Shown here: positions 8,734 to 17,226 of the stretch, piece after piece
How the letters are laid out: the number at the start of each line of letters is the position of its first letter
How positions within the stretch are numbered: the stretch's first letter is position 1
NCBI RefSeq assembly: GCF_014698305.1
Contig: NZ_JACJST010000039.1
Span: forward strand, 1 to 34,326
Source: Anabaena lutea FACHB-196
Lineage (GTDB): Bacteria > Cyanobacteriota > Cyanobacteriia > Cyanobacteriales > Nostocaceae
Direction: 5' to 3'
Length of the DNA: 34,326 nucleotides
Position numbers and translations under genes: made by a program
The notes under the pieces: generated by a model
Told to the model about the DNA's origin: nothing
The model's input: only the letters and a program-made list of their open reading frames with translations
Databases searched by the model: none

Positions 8734-11522
8734 TCAATTTTACCGCTAAACCAGAGCGGACTTATGCTCTAGTTGTTGGAATAGAGAAGTATCAAAATCC
8801 AGATTTTAATGTTAAGAACGGTGGGGGACCAGCCATTGACGCGCTGAAATTTTATACTTGGTTAATTCAGTGCGGTGTACCAAGGGATAATATTTGTTTG
8901 TGTTTATCTTATTTAGAAGAAAATAAGCATTTATTTTCTACCTTAAACTCACAAAATAATCATCCTACTGAGGCTAATATTGATAAACTCATTACAGAAT
9001 TTTTATTACCAAAAGAAGGCGATTTAATTTACATTTTTTGGGCAGGACATGGTTTAATTGATTTTGAAATAACTCGCAGATTATTATGTGCTGATGCTGT
9101 AAATGATAATTGGCGAAATATAGATTTTAAATCCTTACAGGATTTTCTAAATTCAAGGTCTAAAATCCAACAACATATCTATATTATTGATGCTTGTGCT
9201 AATTACATTCGAGAGTCTCAAAGAAATGAATTAATTGATATTGGAGGTAAGACCTTTCCAAGAGGAGACCGGAAACCCGATATTAAGCAATTTATTTTAC
9301 TAGCTACAAGAGAGGGAGAAAAAGCTATAGTTAATTCCCCAGAAAAAACAGGGTATTTTTCCCAAGCCGTCAGGGAAGCTTTAGGACAAGAACCGCCAGA
9401 TATTTGGCCTCCCGATATGCTGAGTGTTGCTGATAGAGTTAAACAGCAATTTGCAAGTTTAGATAAACAACAATTACCCACATATTATTTTTATCAAACT
9501 TGGGATGGTGATAAATATAGTGAACAACCATTCACAAAGTCAATTACTCCCCAAAATCTTCCCCGCAGTAGTGTAATTAAATTTGTGGGACGAGAAACAG
9601 CACTGACAGAATTACACCAGAAATTACAACAAAGAGAACGAGTTGCAATTACCGCTATTGCTGGTATGGGTGGTGTAGGTAAAACCGAATTAGCCTTGCA
9701 ATATGCTTTACATTATTGGGAACAAGGGACATATCCTGGTGGTGTTTGTTGGTTGCGGGTAAGAGATGAAGATATAGGAACTCAAATTTTACAGTTTGCT
9801 ATTAATAAATTAGGCTTAAAACTGCCGGAAGATTTTGATTTAGCAGATAAAATTGATTACTGTTGGCGACGATGGCAAGATGGTGATGTTTTAATCATCC
9901 TTGATGATGTTACAAAATATGAGCAAATCCAAGATTATTTACCGCCCAGTTTGCCAAAGTTTAAATTTCGGGTACTTGTCACCACTAGAATACAGCAGTT
10001 AGGTGAATCTTTTCAAAAGTTAGCTTTAGGTGTTTTAGATGAAACTGCTGCTTTAGAGTTGCTAATTTCATTTGTTGGTAATGAACGAATTCACAGAGAA
10101 ATAAATGCAGCAAAACAACTTTGTGCTGATTTAGGATATTTGCCTTTAGGTTTAGAATTAGTAGCGCGATATTTGCAACGCAAAGAGGATGTATCCCTGA
10201 TTGTAATGCGGGAAAGATTGGCAGAGAAGCGGCTGCAACATCGTTCTCTACAAAATCCATCATCAGAGATGACAGCAAAACTGGGAGTGCAAGCAGCCTT
10301 TGAGTTGAGTTGGCAGGAATTAGATAATGAAGCACAAAGATTAGCTTGCCTGTTAAGTATTTTTGCTCTTGCTCCCATTCCTTGGCATTTAGTAGAACGC
10401 TCTTTACCTGATCAAGATGCAGAAGATTTGGAAGATTTGAGAGATGATTTTTTATTGCAGTTGAGTTTAATCGAACGCACAGGAACAGGCATTTATCGAA
10501 TACATCAACTAATTCGAGAATTTTTGCGCGATCAACGAGAAAAATTAGCTGATGCTGATGAACTAAAGCTCAGTTTCTGTCAGACCATAGCACAAATAGG
10601 GCATAAAATTCCGCAGACAGCTACTCAAAATGAAATTGCAGAAGTCACTCTTGCTATTCCTCACCTTGAGGAAGTTGCAACCGTGTATCAAGATTGGCTA
10701 AGTGATGAGGATTTAATTTTGTCTTTTGCTGCTTTGGGTCAATTCTATGAAGTTCAAGGAAGCTATGAGCAAGCCTTACCTTGGCGTAAAGAATGTTTAT
10801 CAGTTGCGAAACAATGTTTGGGAGAATCACACCCCGATGTCGCCTCTAGCCTGAATAATCTTGCAGGAAACTACTTCTCACAAGGAAGATACAGTGAAGC
10901 CGAACCCTTGTTGCTCCAAGCTTTGGAATTATATAAACGCCTGATGGGAGAATCAAACCTAGATGTCCCCACTAGCCTGAATAATTTGGCATTACTCTAT
11001 CACTCACAAGGAAGGTACAACGAGGCAGAACCTTTGTTCACACAAGCTTTGGAATTAACAAAACAATTGCTGGGAGAATCACACCCTAATGTAGCACAAA
11101 GCCTGAATAATTTGGCATTACTCTATCACTCACAAGGAAGGTACAACGAGGCAGAACCTTTGTTCACACAAGCTTTGGAAATGAGAAAACAACTGCTGGG
11201 ACAATCACACCACTATGTAGCAACTAGCCTCCAGAATCTGGCAAAACTTTACCATTCACAAGGAAGGTACAACGAGGCAGAACCTTTGTTCACACAAGCT
11301 TTGGAAATGATAAAAGAACTGCTGGGAGAATCACACCACTATATAGCAACTATTCTCAATAATCTGGCAGCACTCTACTATTCCAAAGGTAGATATGCAG
11401 AAGCAGAACTCTTGTCTATCCAAGCTTTGGAAATTGCTGAACAACAGCTAGGGGTAAATCATCCCAAAACTATTAACTACCGTAATAATCTGCAATATTT
11501 ACGTGATAATTACAAACCATAA
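8730..11522 (+). CDS. Caspase-like protease / NB-ARC / TPR STAND protein
   Basis: A 930-residue three-part protein. Residues about 10-220 are a caspase-fold (C14-like) peptidase with catalytic His107 (FWAGHGLI) and Cys156 (YIIDACANY). Residues about 283-560 are an NB-ARC STAND ATPase with Walker A GMGGVGKT (312-319), Walker B VLIILDDV (387-394), RVLVTTR (414-420) and the GYLPLGLE motif (about 469-476). A winged-helix-like part follows. Residues about 690-915 are 42-residue TPR units (NLALLYHSQGRYNEAEPLFT). Such STAND proteins are thought to oligomerise on sensing a trigger through the repeats and switch on the effector domain. A longer frame begins at 8685, but ATG 8730 overlaps the hydrolase stop as ATGA and is preferred. 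Likely role: regulated cell death, antiviral or stress response. Confidence 0.92.
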   Translation: MINFTAKPERTYALVVGIEKYQNPDFNVKNGGGPAIDALKFYTWLIQCGVPRDNICLCLSYLEENKHLFSTLNSQNNHPTEANIDKLITEFLLPKEGDLIYIFWAGHGLIDFEITRRLLCADAVNDNWRNIDFKSLQDFLNSRSKIQQHIYIIDACANYIRESQRNELIDIGGKTFPRGDRKPDIKQFILLATREGEKAIVNSPEKTGYFSQAVREALGQEPPDIWPPDMLSVADRVKQQFASLDKQQLPTYYFYQTWDGDKYSEQPFTKSITPQNLPRSSVIKFVGRETALTELHQKLQQRERVAITAIAGMGGVGKTELALQYALHYWEQGTYPGGVCWLRVRDEDIGTQILQFAINKLGLKLPEDFDLADKIDYCWRRWQDGDVLIILDDVTKYEQIQDYLPPSLPKFKFRVLVTTRIQQLGESFQKLALGVLDETAALELLISFVGNERIHREINAAKQLCADLGYLPLGLELVARYLQRKEDVSLIVMRERLAEKRLQHRSLQNPSSEMTAKLGVQAAFELSWQELDNEAQRLACLLSIFALAPIPWHLVERSLPDQDAEDLEDLRDDFLLQLSLIERTGTGIYRIHQLIREFLRDQREKLADADELKLSFCQTIAQIGHKIPQTATQNEIAEVTLAIPHLEEVATVYQDWLSDEDLILSFAALGQFYEVQGSYEQALPWRKECLSVAKQCLGESHPDVASSLNNLAGNYFSQGRYSEAEPLLLQALELYKRLMGESNLDVPTSLNNLALLYHSQGRYNEAEPLFTQALELTKQLLGESHPNVAQSLNNLALLYHSQGRYNEAEPLFTQALEMRKQLLGQSHHYVATSLQNLAKLYHSQGRYNEAEPLFTQALEMIKELLGESHHYIATILNNLAALYYSKGRYAEAELLSIQALEIAEQQLGVNHPKTINYRNNLQYLRDNYKP
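10975..11352 (+). repeat. 126-bp tandem repeats encoding TPR units
   Basis: Three consecutive in-frame 126-bp units begin at about 10975, 11101 and 11227, each encoding one 42-residue TPR. The first two are almost identical over about 90 bases, including GGAAGGTACAACGAGGCAGA. This near-identity shows recent duplication or gene conversion within the sensor half of the STAND protein. Confidence 0.85.
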
Positions 11523-11619
11523 TTCCCATGCCAAAAAACTGCTGCCTTTCTCCATTAACCAAAAACAAAATAAAAGTGTTATCTGCATTAAAGAATTTAA
11601 CGTGAATTCAACGAAAATA

Positions 11620-11735
11620 ATTTGACCCCTCTCCAAACCTCTCTCCTCTGAGGGGAGAGGCTTAAAAACCTAATTTTTTGTTGCTAATGAGAGATTAAAA
11701 TGCCCCTCTCCGTTTCGGAGAGGGGTTGGGGTGAG
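11620..11735. repeat. GC-rich CCCCTCTCC hairpin repeats between convergent genes
   Basis: A perfect hairpin CCCCTCTCC / GTTTC / GGAGAGGGG lies at 11703-11725. A weaker related structure (CCTCTCTCCTCTGAGGGGAGAGG) lies at about 11638-11660. They sit between the convergent STAND and HlyD genes and may serve as a two-way transcription stop. The sequence is a widespread cyanobacterial intergenic repeat. Confidence 0.6.
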
Positions 11736-11769
11736 GTTCATCGAATTTACGTAATTTAAGATAAATTAT

Positions 11770-13266
11770 TTACCTCACAGAAAAAGCTTCACTAAATCTG
11801 CGTGTAATTGGCTCAACAATAAACGTCAAAACCGACTTTTTGCGAGTGACAATTTCAGCATTTGCAGCCATACCCGGAGTAAATTCTACCTCTTGACCTC
11901 GGAGATTAATTGAGTGTTTGTTTAACTTAATTTGCGTTGGAAAAATTAATCCCAATTCTTTATCGACAGTTGCATTGGGACTAATTTGCATAACTTCACC
12001 ATCAACAACTCCAAATTCTTGAAAAGGGAAAGTTGCTAATTTCACCTTTGCTTTCATCCCCTGACGAATAAAACCAATATCCCGGTTAAGGACTTTTACC
12101 TCCAATAGCATTTCTTCCCCTTCTGGAACAATTGATAATAACTCTTCACCCGATTGAACTGGCCCTTTAGTAGCTTTGATTTTGTAAATTGTCCCTGCAA
12201 CAGGTGCTTTAATAGTTTCTCCGTCTTTTTGCTTTCTCGCTTGTTCTAATTGACCAGCAACATTGGTTAATTCTTCTTTGCGCTTGTTGATTTGGGTAAG
12301 AATTTCACTTTGGCGTTCTGAGGTTAAACGTAAACCTTGATTACGTGCAGCTTGATAAGCCTGTTCAACTTGTTTAATTTCTTGAATTTGAGCAGATATA
12401 TCTTTTTCTAAAGATGTAACTTTGTCTTGTGCTTCTGTTAATCTATTTTGAGTATTAGTGACTTCATCTGAACTTTTAATAATATCTGTATTAGCACGAT
12501 TTAATCTCTCTTGCGCGTCTAAATAATCAACTCTAGGAACTGCACCAGGATTTAATAAAGTGCGAAGATTTTTTTCTCTTTGTTGAGCAATGCTTAAACT
12601 ATTTTCAACTTTAACACGGATATTTTTGGCATTAACTAAGTTAGTTTGAGCATTAATAACACTGGTTTTGGCGCTTGCTAAATTTTCTTGTAATCGAGTC
12701 AAACGGACTTTGGCTTGATTAATAATTGAAAGTTGGCGTTGTGCTTCTGCTTCCGCTGCTGCTTGTTTGGCGTTGTAGTCTAACAAACGGGAATTTAATA
12801 ATTCATCTTGCAATTTTGTCCCCCCAATTTTCCCACCTGTACGTTCTGCTTCTAATCGTTGTAAATCTTCCTCAATTAATTTACTAGCTTTAGCCAATCG
12901 GTTCACATCAGTTTGTTGTAAATTAGGATCACGTTCAATTAAAACTTGATCTTTGGTGACGCGATCGCCTTCTTTCACTTTCACTGCTAAAATAGAGCCA
13001 TTACCCAAAGATGTCACCGGTCTGACTTGAGTAGAAGCAATTAATTCTCCTGGTGCTGTCGCTACTTCATCAATTTCTGAAAAATGCGCCCAGGAAATTG
13101 CCCCAAATATAACAATGCTAATTGTTCCTGCTAATAATCTTGTGTAAAGTGGTGGTAATTCCTGTACAGCTTTACCCAATTCATAAGATAATTGTTCTTC
13201 CGGTTTTGCAAATCTCTCTTTTGTTTGACGTGATTGAACAGCATTTGCAGCTAGAGAATATTTCAT
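11770..13266 (-). CDS. HlyD-family membrane fusion (periplasmic adaptor) protein
   Basis: A 498-residue type I secretion adaptor that would bridge an inner-membrane ABC exporter and a TolC-like channel. A cytoplasmic N-tail is followed by one membrane helix (about 43-60) and the first lipoyl half (PGELIASTQVRPVTSLGNG, KVKEGDRV). A very long coiled coil with many Gln, Glu and Ala residues spans about 105-345. The second lipoyl half (IKAPVAGTIYKIKATKGPVQ) and the beta-barrel region (EVKVLNRDIGFIRQGMKAKVK) follow. Length and layout fit the family. The usual ABC transporter/peptidase partner is absent from both sides, so it is an orphan here. The neighbouring SDR gene lies 79 bases upstream on the same strand, across a repeat, and is not an obvious partner. 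Confidence 0.9.
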   Translation of the reverse strand: MKYSLAANAVQSRQTKERFAKPEEQLSYELGKAVQELPPLYTRLLAGTISIVIFGAISWAHFSEIDEVATAPGELIASTQVRPVTSLGNGSILAVKVKEGDRVTKDQVLIERDPNLQQTDVNRLAKASKLIEEDLQRLEAERTGGKIGGTKLQDELLNSRLLDYNAKQAAAEAEAQRQLSIINQAKVRLTRLQENLASAKTSVINAQTNLVNAKNIRVKVENSLSIAQQREKNLRTLLNPGAVPRVDYLDAQERLNRANTDIIKSSDEVTNTQNRLTEAQDKVTSLEKDISAQIQEIKQVEQAYQAARNQGLRLTSERQSEILTQINKRKEELTNVAGQLEQARKQKDGETIKAPVAGTIYKIKATKGPVQSGEELLSIVPEGEEMLLEVKVLNRDIGFIRQGMKAKVKLATFPFQEFGVVDGEVMQISPNATVDKELGLIFPTQIKLNKHSINLRGQEVEFTPGMAANAEIVTRKKSVLTFIVEPITRRFSEAFSVR

Positions 13267-13283
13267 AATTTTTGTCCTTTGTT

Positions 13284-13340
13284 ATGAGTTATTAGTCATT
13301 AGTCATTTGTTTAATTGCTAATGACCAATGACTAATGACT
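13284..13340. repeat. TAATGACTAATGAC-type inverted repeat
   Basis: ATTAGTCATTAGTCATT on the left is inverted as AATGACCAATGACTAATGACTA on the right, around TTGTTTAATTGCT. It is a common short intergenic repeat in Nostocales. It lies just upstream of the HlyD start and could fold into a strong hairpin in any read-through transcript. Confidence 0.6.
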
Positions 13341-13345
13341 ATTTT

Positions 13346-14221
13346 CTAAATTTCTAAATAACGGCGCAAAAAGTTTTCTAATGTTTCCAATTGAAAGTTA
13401 AATATCCTTTCTAAATTGGCGGTTTCTTCTGATGTACAGAAAAATTCATTAGCTAGTAAGGTGCGAAAGGTTCCTAAACTTGTTTGTGCTGAAGAGTTGA
13501 ATAAACCCAATGCACCTCGCAAGCTATCAATAGCAAACAGAGGAACGTTTATGACTATCGGTTCTTTGTTAAAGATGCGACTAAAAATTCTCGGAATATC
13601 CTCTCGCAATAAAATTTCCGCACCTCCTACTGGTAAAATTTGATTACGAGCATCTGCAACGGTCAAAGAATCTACAACTATCCTGGCTAAATCATCGGTG
13701 CTAACAATAGATGTACGGTTTTTAGGATCACCGATAAGTAGATACAAACCCGTTTCTCGAAACCGTTCCGCTAGTGGTAGCAAGTTTGATGCTAATCCAG
13801 CAGGGCGTAAAATAGTGTAATCTAAGCCACTACTTTGCAGATATCTCTCTACGGCTCGTTTGGCTTTGAACACGGGTGCATCTTCATATCCTCTGTCAGC
13901 ACCTAAAACGGATATAAAGACAAAATGTTCAACACCCTGGACTTTAGCCTGGTCAATGAGTTCAATATTAGCGCGATAATCTAAAGATAGGGCATCATTC
14001 CCAGAACCGTGAGCGCTGATAATATATTTCGCTCCTCGACAAGCTTTCTCAATGTCCTGTTCTCGTCGCAAATCACCAATGAAGATTTCAGAACCCCGGT
14101 GTTCTAACTCGCTGTAATGGGAAGTCAAGCGGACAAACGAACGTACAGGCTGCTGTTGTTGGCGTAAGAGTCGCACGACGCGGCGACCAATTCCGCCAGT
14201 TGCTCCAGTGACTAGAATCAT
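13346..14221 (-). CDS. NmrA/Ycf39-like atypical SDR, NAD(P)-binding
   Basis: A 291-residue Rossmann protein with the atypical-SDR start MILVTGATGGIGRRVVRLL (glycines 7, 10 and 12), an acidic turn motif IFIGDLRR, and VFISVLGADRG in place of the classic YxxxK active site. The later part contains LDYTILRPAGLASN, a hallmark of NmrA-like and Ycf39-like proteins. Such proteins often bind NAD(P)H as sensors or assembly factors instead of catalysing a clear reaction, and the substrate cannot be named here. The length fits the family. No membrane segments. It is divergent from the DUF29 gene, with a 139-base spacer containing AGGATT repeats. Confidence 0.82.
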   Translation of the reverse strand: MILVTGATGGIGRRVVRLLRQQQQPVRSFVRLTSHYSELEHRGSEIFIGDLRREQDIEKACRGAKYIISAHGSGNDALSLDYRANIELIDQAKVQGVEHFVFISVLGADRGYEDAPVFKAKRAVERYLQSSGLDYTILRPAGLASNLLPLAERFRETGLYLLIGDPKNRTSIVSTDDLARIVVDSLTVADARNQILPVGGAEILLREDIPRIFSRIFNKEPIVINVPLFAIDSLRGALGLFNSSAQTSLGTFRTLLANEFFCTSEETANLERIFNFQLETLENFLRRYLEI

Positions 14222-14360
14222 AGCTTTTGGATTTGAGTATGGGCTATTCCTCTAGTTAAGTTTAATCACTATTTTGTCTGAATCAGGATTTCCAGGATTT
14301 AAGGATTAACAGGATTAAGATGAGGATCTAGAATGAAAACGTTGGGGTTAAACAAAACTG

Positions 14361-14861
14361 ATGCAAATACCAGAAACAAACCCAAAGATCACAATACCTA
14401 TATCTAGTCTCTACACAACTGATTTTTATGCTTGGACACAGGAACAAGTTTCTTTACTCCGTAACCATCAATGGAGTCAAATTGACTTGCAAAATTTGAT
14501 TGAGGAAGTTGAATCTTTGGGAAAACAGCAACGCCAAGAACTGCGAAATCGTTTAAGCATTTTAATTGGACATTTACTAAAATGGCAATTTCAACCACAA
14601 CGCCGCAGTCGTAGTTGGTTAGCAACACTTCGCATTCAACGCCTAGATACTATTGAATTACTGGAAGAAAATCCTAGCTTAAAATCCTATCTTGAGGAGG
14701 TGGTTGGTAAAGCTTATTTGAAAGGTGTGGAGTTAGCTATTAGGGAAACAGATTTACCTAGTAGGACTTTTCCTTCTGATTGTCCTTATAGTTTGACAGA
14801 AATACTAGATGATGGCTTTTATCCTGGTGAAGCAAGTGAGTTAGTAAGTGAGAGGGAATAG
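14361..14861 (+). CDS. DUF29 family protein
   Basis: A 166-residue protein with the DUF29 signature: an N-terminal YTTDFYAWTQEQVSLLR, then DLQNLIEEVESLGKQQRQEL, followed by LLKWQFQPQRRSRSWLATLR, and a C-terminal FPSDCPYSLTEILDDGFYPG. DUF29 proteins are small, helical, cytoplasmic and greatly multiplied in cyanobacteria; their function is unknown. The family fold, start and end are complete, and the gene stands alone between the SDR gene and exonuclease III. The ATG at 14361 lacks a clear ribosome site. Confidence 0.92.
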   Translation: MQIPETNPKITIPISSLYTTDFYAWTQEQVSLLRNHQWSQIDLQNLIEEVESLGKQQRQELRNRLSILIGHLLKWQFQPQRRSRSWLATLRIQRLDTIELLEENPSLKSYLEEVVGKAYLKGVELAIRETDLPSRTFPSDCPYSLTEILDDGFYPGEASELVSERE

Positions 14862-14962
14862 TAATAAGTTCTACATTTTGGGTCGAGGTTGCGGTTGTGC
14901 ATTAGTTAACCTTTGCACTTAATGTAAATCGATGTTCCTTAAAGCCAGGGAATAAATTAAGA

Positions 14963-15067
14963 GTCTAAAAGCTAAAGTCGGTTTTAACCGACTATTTTGG
15001 CATCAATAGGATAATTTTTGATTTTGAGTTAACCAGAGTGCGTTTTAACGCACTTTAGCTTTTAGAC
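14963..15067. mobile_element. MITE-like element with nested hairpins (105 bp)
   Basis: Perfect 16-bp terminal inverted repeats GTCTAAAAGCTAAAGT (14963-14978) and ACTTTAGCTTTTAGAC (15052-15067). Each end also carries its own hairpin: AGTCGGTTTTAACCGACT (14976-14993) and AGTGCGTTTTAACGCACT (15037-15054). No coding capacity. It ends 29 bases from the 3' end of the exonuclease III gene. Confidence 0.7.
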
Positions 15068-15095
15068 CGGAACTTGAGTTCCGGGCGCGTTTGTT

Positions 15096-15878
15096 CTAAA
15101 ACTCCACAATCACTGGTGTATGGTCGCTAGGCTGTTCTAAATTCCTGGGTGCAACATCAATAATGCAACTTTGGGCGCGATCGCACAAAACTGGTGTGAG
15201 ATAATGATGATCAATCCGCCATCCTAAATTACGTTTGAAAGCTGCGGTACGATAATCCCACCAACTATAATGTCCCTTTTCGCTGTTGAATTTACGAAAA
15301 GCATCCGCAAAACCCAGAGCAAGAATATCTCGTAAAGCTTGGCGTTCTGGTTCAGATGCCATAATGTGATTTTCTATTTTCACTTTGTCGTGAATATCTA
15401 TATCTTCCAAAGCGATATTAAAATCACCACACATAGAAATAGCAGGATTTGACAACAACAACACCTGCAAATATTCCCGCAGGATTTTTAACCAACCCAG
15501 CTTGTATTCATATTTCTCGCTTCCCACTGCTGAACCGTTGGGAACGTAAAGATTAATAATTCTAACTCCGTCAATCATGCCGGTTATCAACCGCTTTTGC
15601 TCCTCCCATTCGGGTTCTATCTCTGGTAAAATTGCCCTGAAACCCGTACTCACATCTTCTAAAGGTTGACGGCTAATGATAGCAACGCCGTTATAAGATT
15701 TCTGCCCAGAAATATAAGGATAATAGCCTATTTTTTCAAAAGCTAAAATCGGAAAGTCTTTATCTATAACTTTCGTTTCTTGTAGACACAGGACATCAAC
15801 AGGATTTTGATTTAACCAATCAATCACCTGTTCTAAGCGTATACGAATCGAATTCACATTCCAAGTAGCGATTTTCAT
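15096..15878 (-). CDS. xthA: Exodeoxyribonuclease III (AP endonuclease)
   Basis: A 260-residue member of the exonuclease III / APE1 family, which cuts abasic sites and removes 3' blocking groups in base-excision repair using Mg2+. Visible family motifs in order are MKIATWNVNSIRIR (Asn7), LCLQETK (Glu34), GVAIISR, the catalytic MCGDFNIALEDIDIHD, WRIDHHYLT, and a C-terminal SDHTPVIVEF with the catalytic His. Length is normal and the ATG start fits the family N-terminus exactly. The gene is monocistronic, pointing away from an 860-base repeat-rich gap. Confidence 0.95.
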   Translation of the reverse strand: MKIATWNVNSIRIRLEQVIDWLNQNPVDVLCLQETKVIDKDFPILAFEKIGYYPYISGQKSYNGVAIISRQPLEDVSTGFRAILPEIEPEWEEQKRLITGMIDGVRIINLYVPNGSAVGSEKYEYKLGWLKILREYLQVLLLSNPAISMCGDFNIALEDIDIHDKVKIENHIMASEPERQALRDILALGFADAFRKFNSEKGHYSWWDYRTAAFKRNLGWRIDHHYLTPVLCDRAQSCIIDVAPRNLEQPSDHTPVIVEF

Positions 15879-16745
15879 TATTTACCAGTGTGACAATTAA
15901 GTAAGTTGGTTTGAATATTTATGTTTGGGATCAGGTACGGGAACGTTAATCTTTCTTTACATAGTCAGGTATAATTGTGCCGAGCTACTAAGATTAAGAA
16001 TTATAAAAAATGTAAATTCCTTGTAACCAAAAACCCTTGATAATTGTTACACTCCGTTTCTTTATCCGTCAAAAACAGGCGATAAATAATTGCCCTAATT
16101 TGTAATTTGGTATGCCCAGCTACAAAATCGCTAAATTTGTCAGCTAGACTACATAATATTTTAATTGATTATGATCCCCAAGGTAGATGAAAATCCGAAA
16201 TACTCGGTTATAGTTTAAGAGTGCTGTTAGTTTTTAGCTATCACTTAATAACTGCAATAATTAGCATTTTTATGATCCCTTTTATTAGAGGATGTTTAAA
16301 AAAGTCATCAAGTTTAGCAAAAAACTCTTTATAGACCTGTTCGCGTAGCACTCAGCGGCTTCCCGCTGTCTTTCCTCTCCCGCACAAGCCGAGAAGCTTT
16401 GAGACACCTATTTTTTGTTCTCTTTTCCTTGCCGGAAAGGGGTTAGGGGCTAAGTCTTCAGGGTTTTGATGTTAATAAGGATACTCTTAAAACATCTTTT
16501 TAGAAAAGATATTATATGCCATTTACAGCAGATTGCAGGTTGGAGGAGGTACAAAATTTTTACCAAAAATCATGTATCAATGGGGTTTTACTCCTGAGTT
16601 CTGATAGCGTAGCTTGGCGTAAGCCATATTTTGCTGTACATTGCTCTGGCCGAGTAGTTGATGCTGGAAGTAACTGATTCATTGGGGTTTAATCAAAATT
16701 TTTTTGCCTGATTTCGACAATAATTTTTTTGAAGAGGAAATTGGT
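15879..16745. other. Repeat-rich gene-poor region
   Basis: No supported ORF of normal size. It contains a possible MITE at 16289-16498, the left end of an inverted repeat at 16527-16553, and fragments such as GATAGCGTAGCTTGGCGTAAGCC (about 16601-16623), a common short intergenic word in Nostocales. An open frame reaches back from the zinc-ribbon gene to TTG 16704 but is better explained by a start at 16746. Confidence 0.5.
16289..16498. mobile_element. Possible MITE, about 210 bp
   Basis: The left end GGATGTTTAAAAAAGTCAT is roughly inverted at the right end ATACTCTTAAAACATCTTTT, giving an imperfect terminal repeat of about 15 bp. The interior has no gene and includes a GC-rich patch (AGCGGCTTCCCGCTG). 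A search for further copies would be needed to confirm mobility. Confidence 0.4.
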
Positions 16746-16943
16746 ATGAATAAGAGAGCTAATATCTGCCCCTGCTGCGGTGGTTCCATTTTGCGTCATG
16801 TTCGTTATGGTGAACTATATTGGTTTTGCCTATCATGCCGACAAGAAGTTCCACTTTTGAGCGTTAATCGTTCGTCTAATTCAGAAATCCGTAATACAAC
16901 CAGAGTGCTTACCCAGCAGACTGTTGACTTAGCATCGTCCTGA
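16746..16943 (+). CDS. Small zinc-ribbon protein (65 aa)
   Basis: A 65-residue protein with two Cys pairs, C8PCC11 and C28LSC31, in the sequence context ICPCCGGSILRHVRYGELYWFCLSCRQEVP. This is a treble-clef or zinc-ribbon knuckle set typical of a family of tiny cyanobacterial proteins of unknown role. A polar tail of about 30 residues follows. ATG 16746 is chosen because GAGG lies about 8 bases upstream and the family begins just before the first Cys pair; the upstream TTG 16704 would add 14 acidic residues. The gene sits alone inside an inverted repeat. DNA or protein binding is possible but not shown. Confidence 0.75.
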   Translation: MNKRANICPCCGGSILRHVRYGELYWFCLSCRQEVPLLSVNRSSNSEIRNTTRVLTQQTVDLASS

Positions 16944-16951
16944 ATTTATAG

Positions 16952-16993
<42 letters not shown>

Positions 16994-17226
16994 AAAACTG
17001 TCTTGCTGTCTAGGTTTCAATTTTGATTCTGTACCTCCTTGATCTGCAATCTGCTATATTTACTGGTCAAAACACAATTAGCCCAAATTTAGCGCCAGTG
17101 TCATGTAGGTGACGCGGGCGTTATGCTTTAAGCAATCCCAAAAAGTTTGTTACCCAGATAGCTGATAACCTTATCCGTATCTCGTTATGATAGAAAAGTA
17201 GATAAAACTTAAAAAATATTTATCAA

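Noticed and set aside
9985-10378. Two overlapping minus-strand ORFs of 95-116 residues
   Set aside because: They lie wholly inside the NB-ARC coding region on the other strand and have no recognisable motif or ribosome site.
10975-11352. CRISPR-like or mobile direct repeats
   Set aside because: The 126-base units are in frame and encode TPR motifs, so they are protein repeats.
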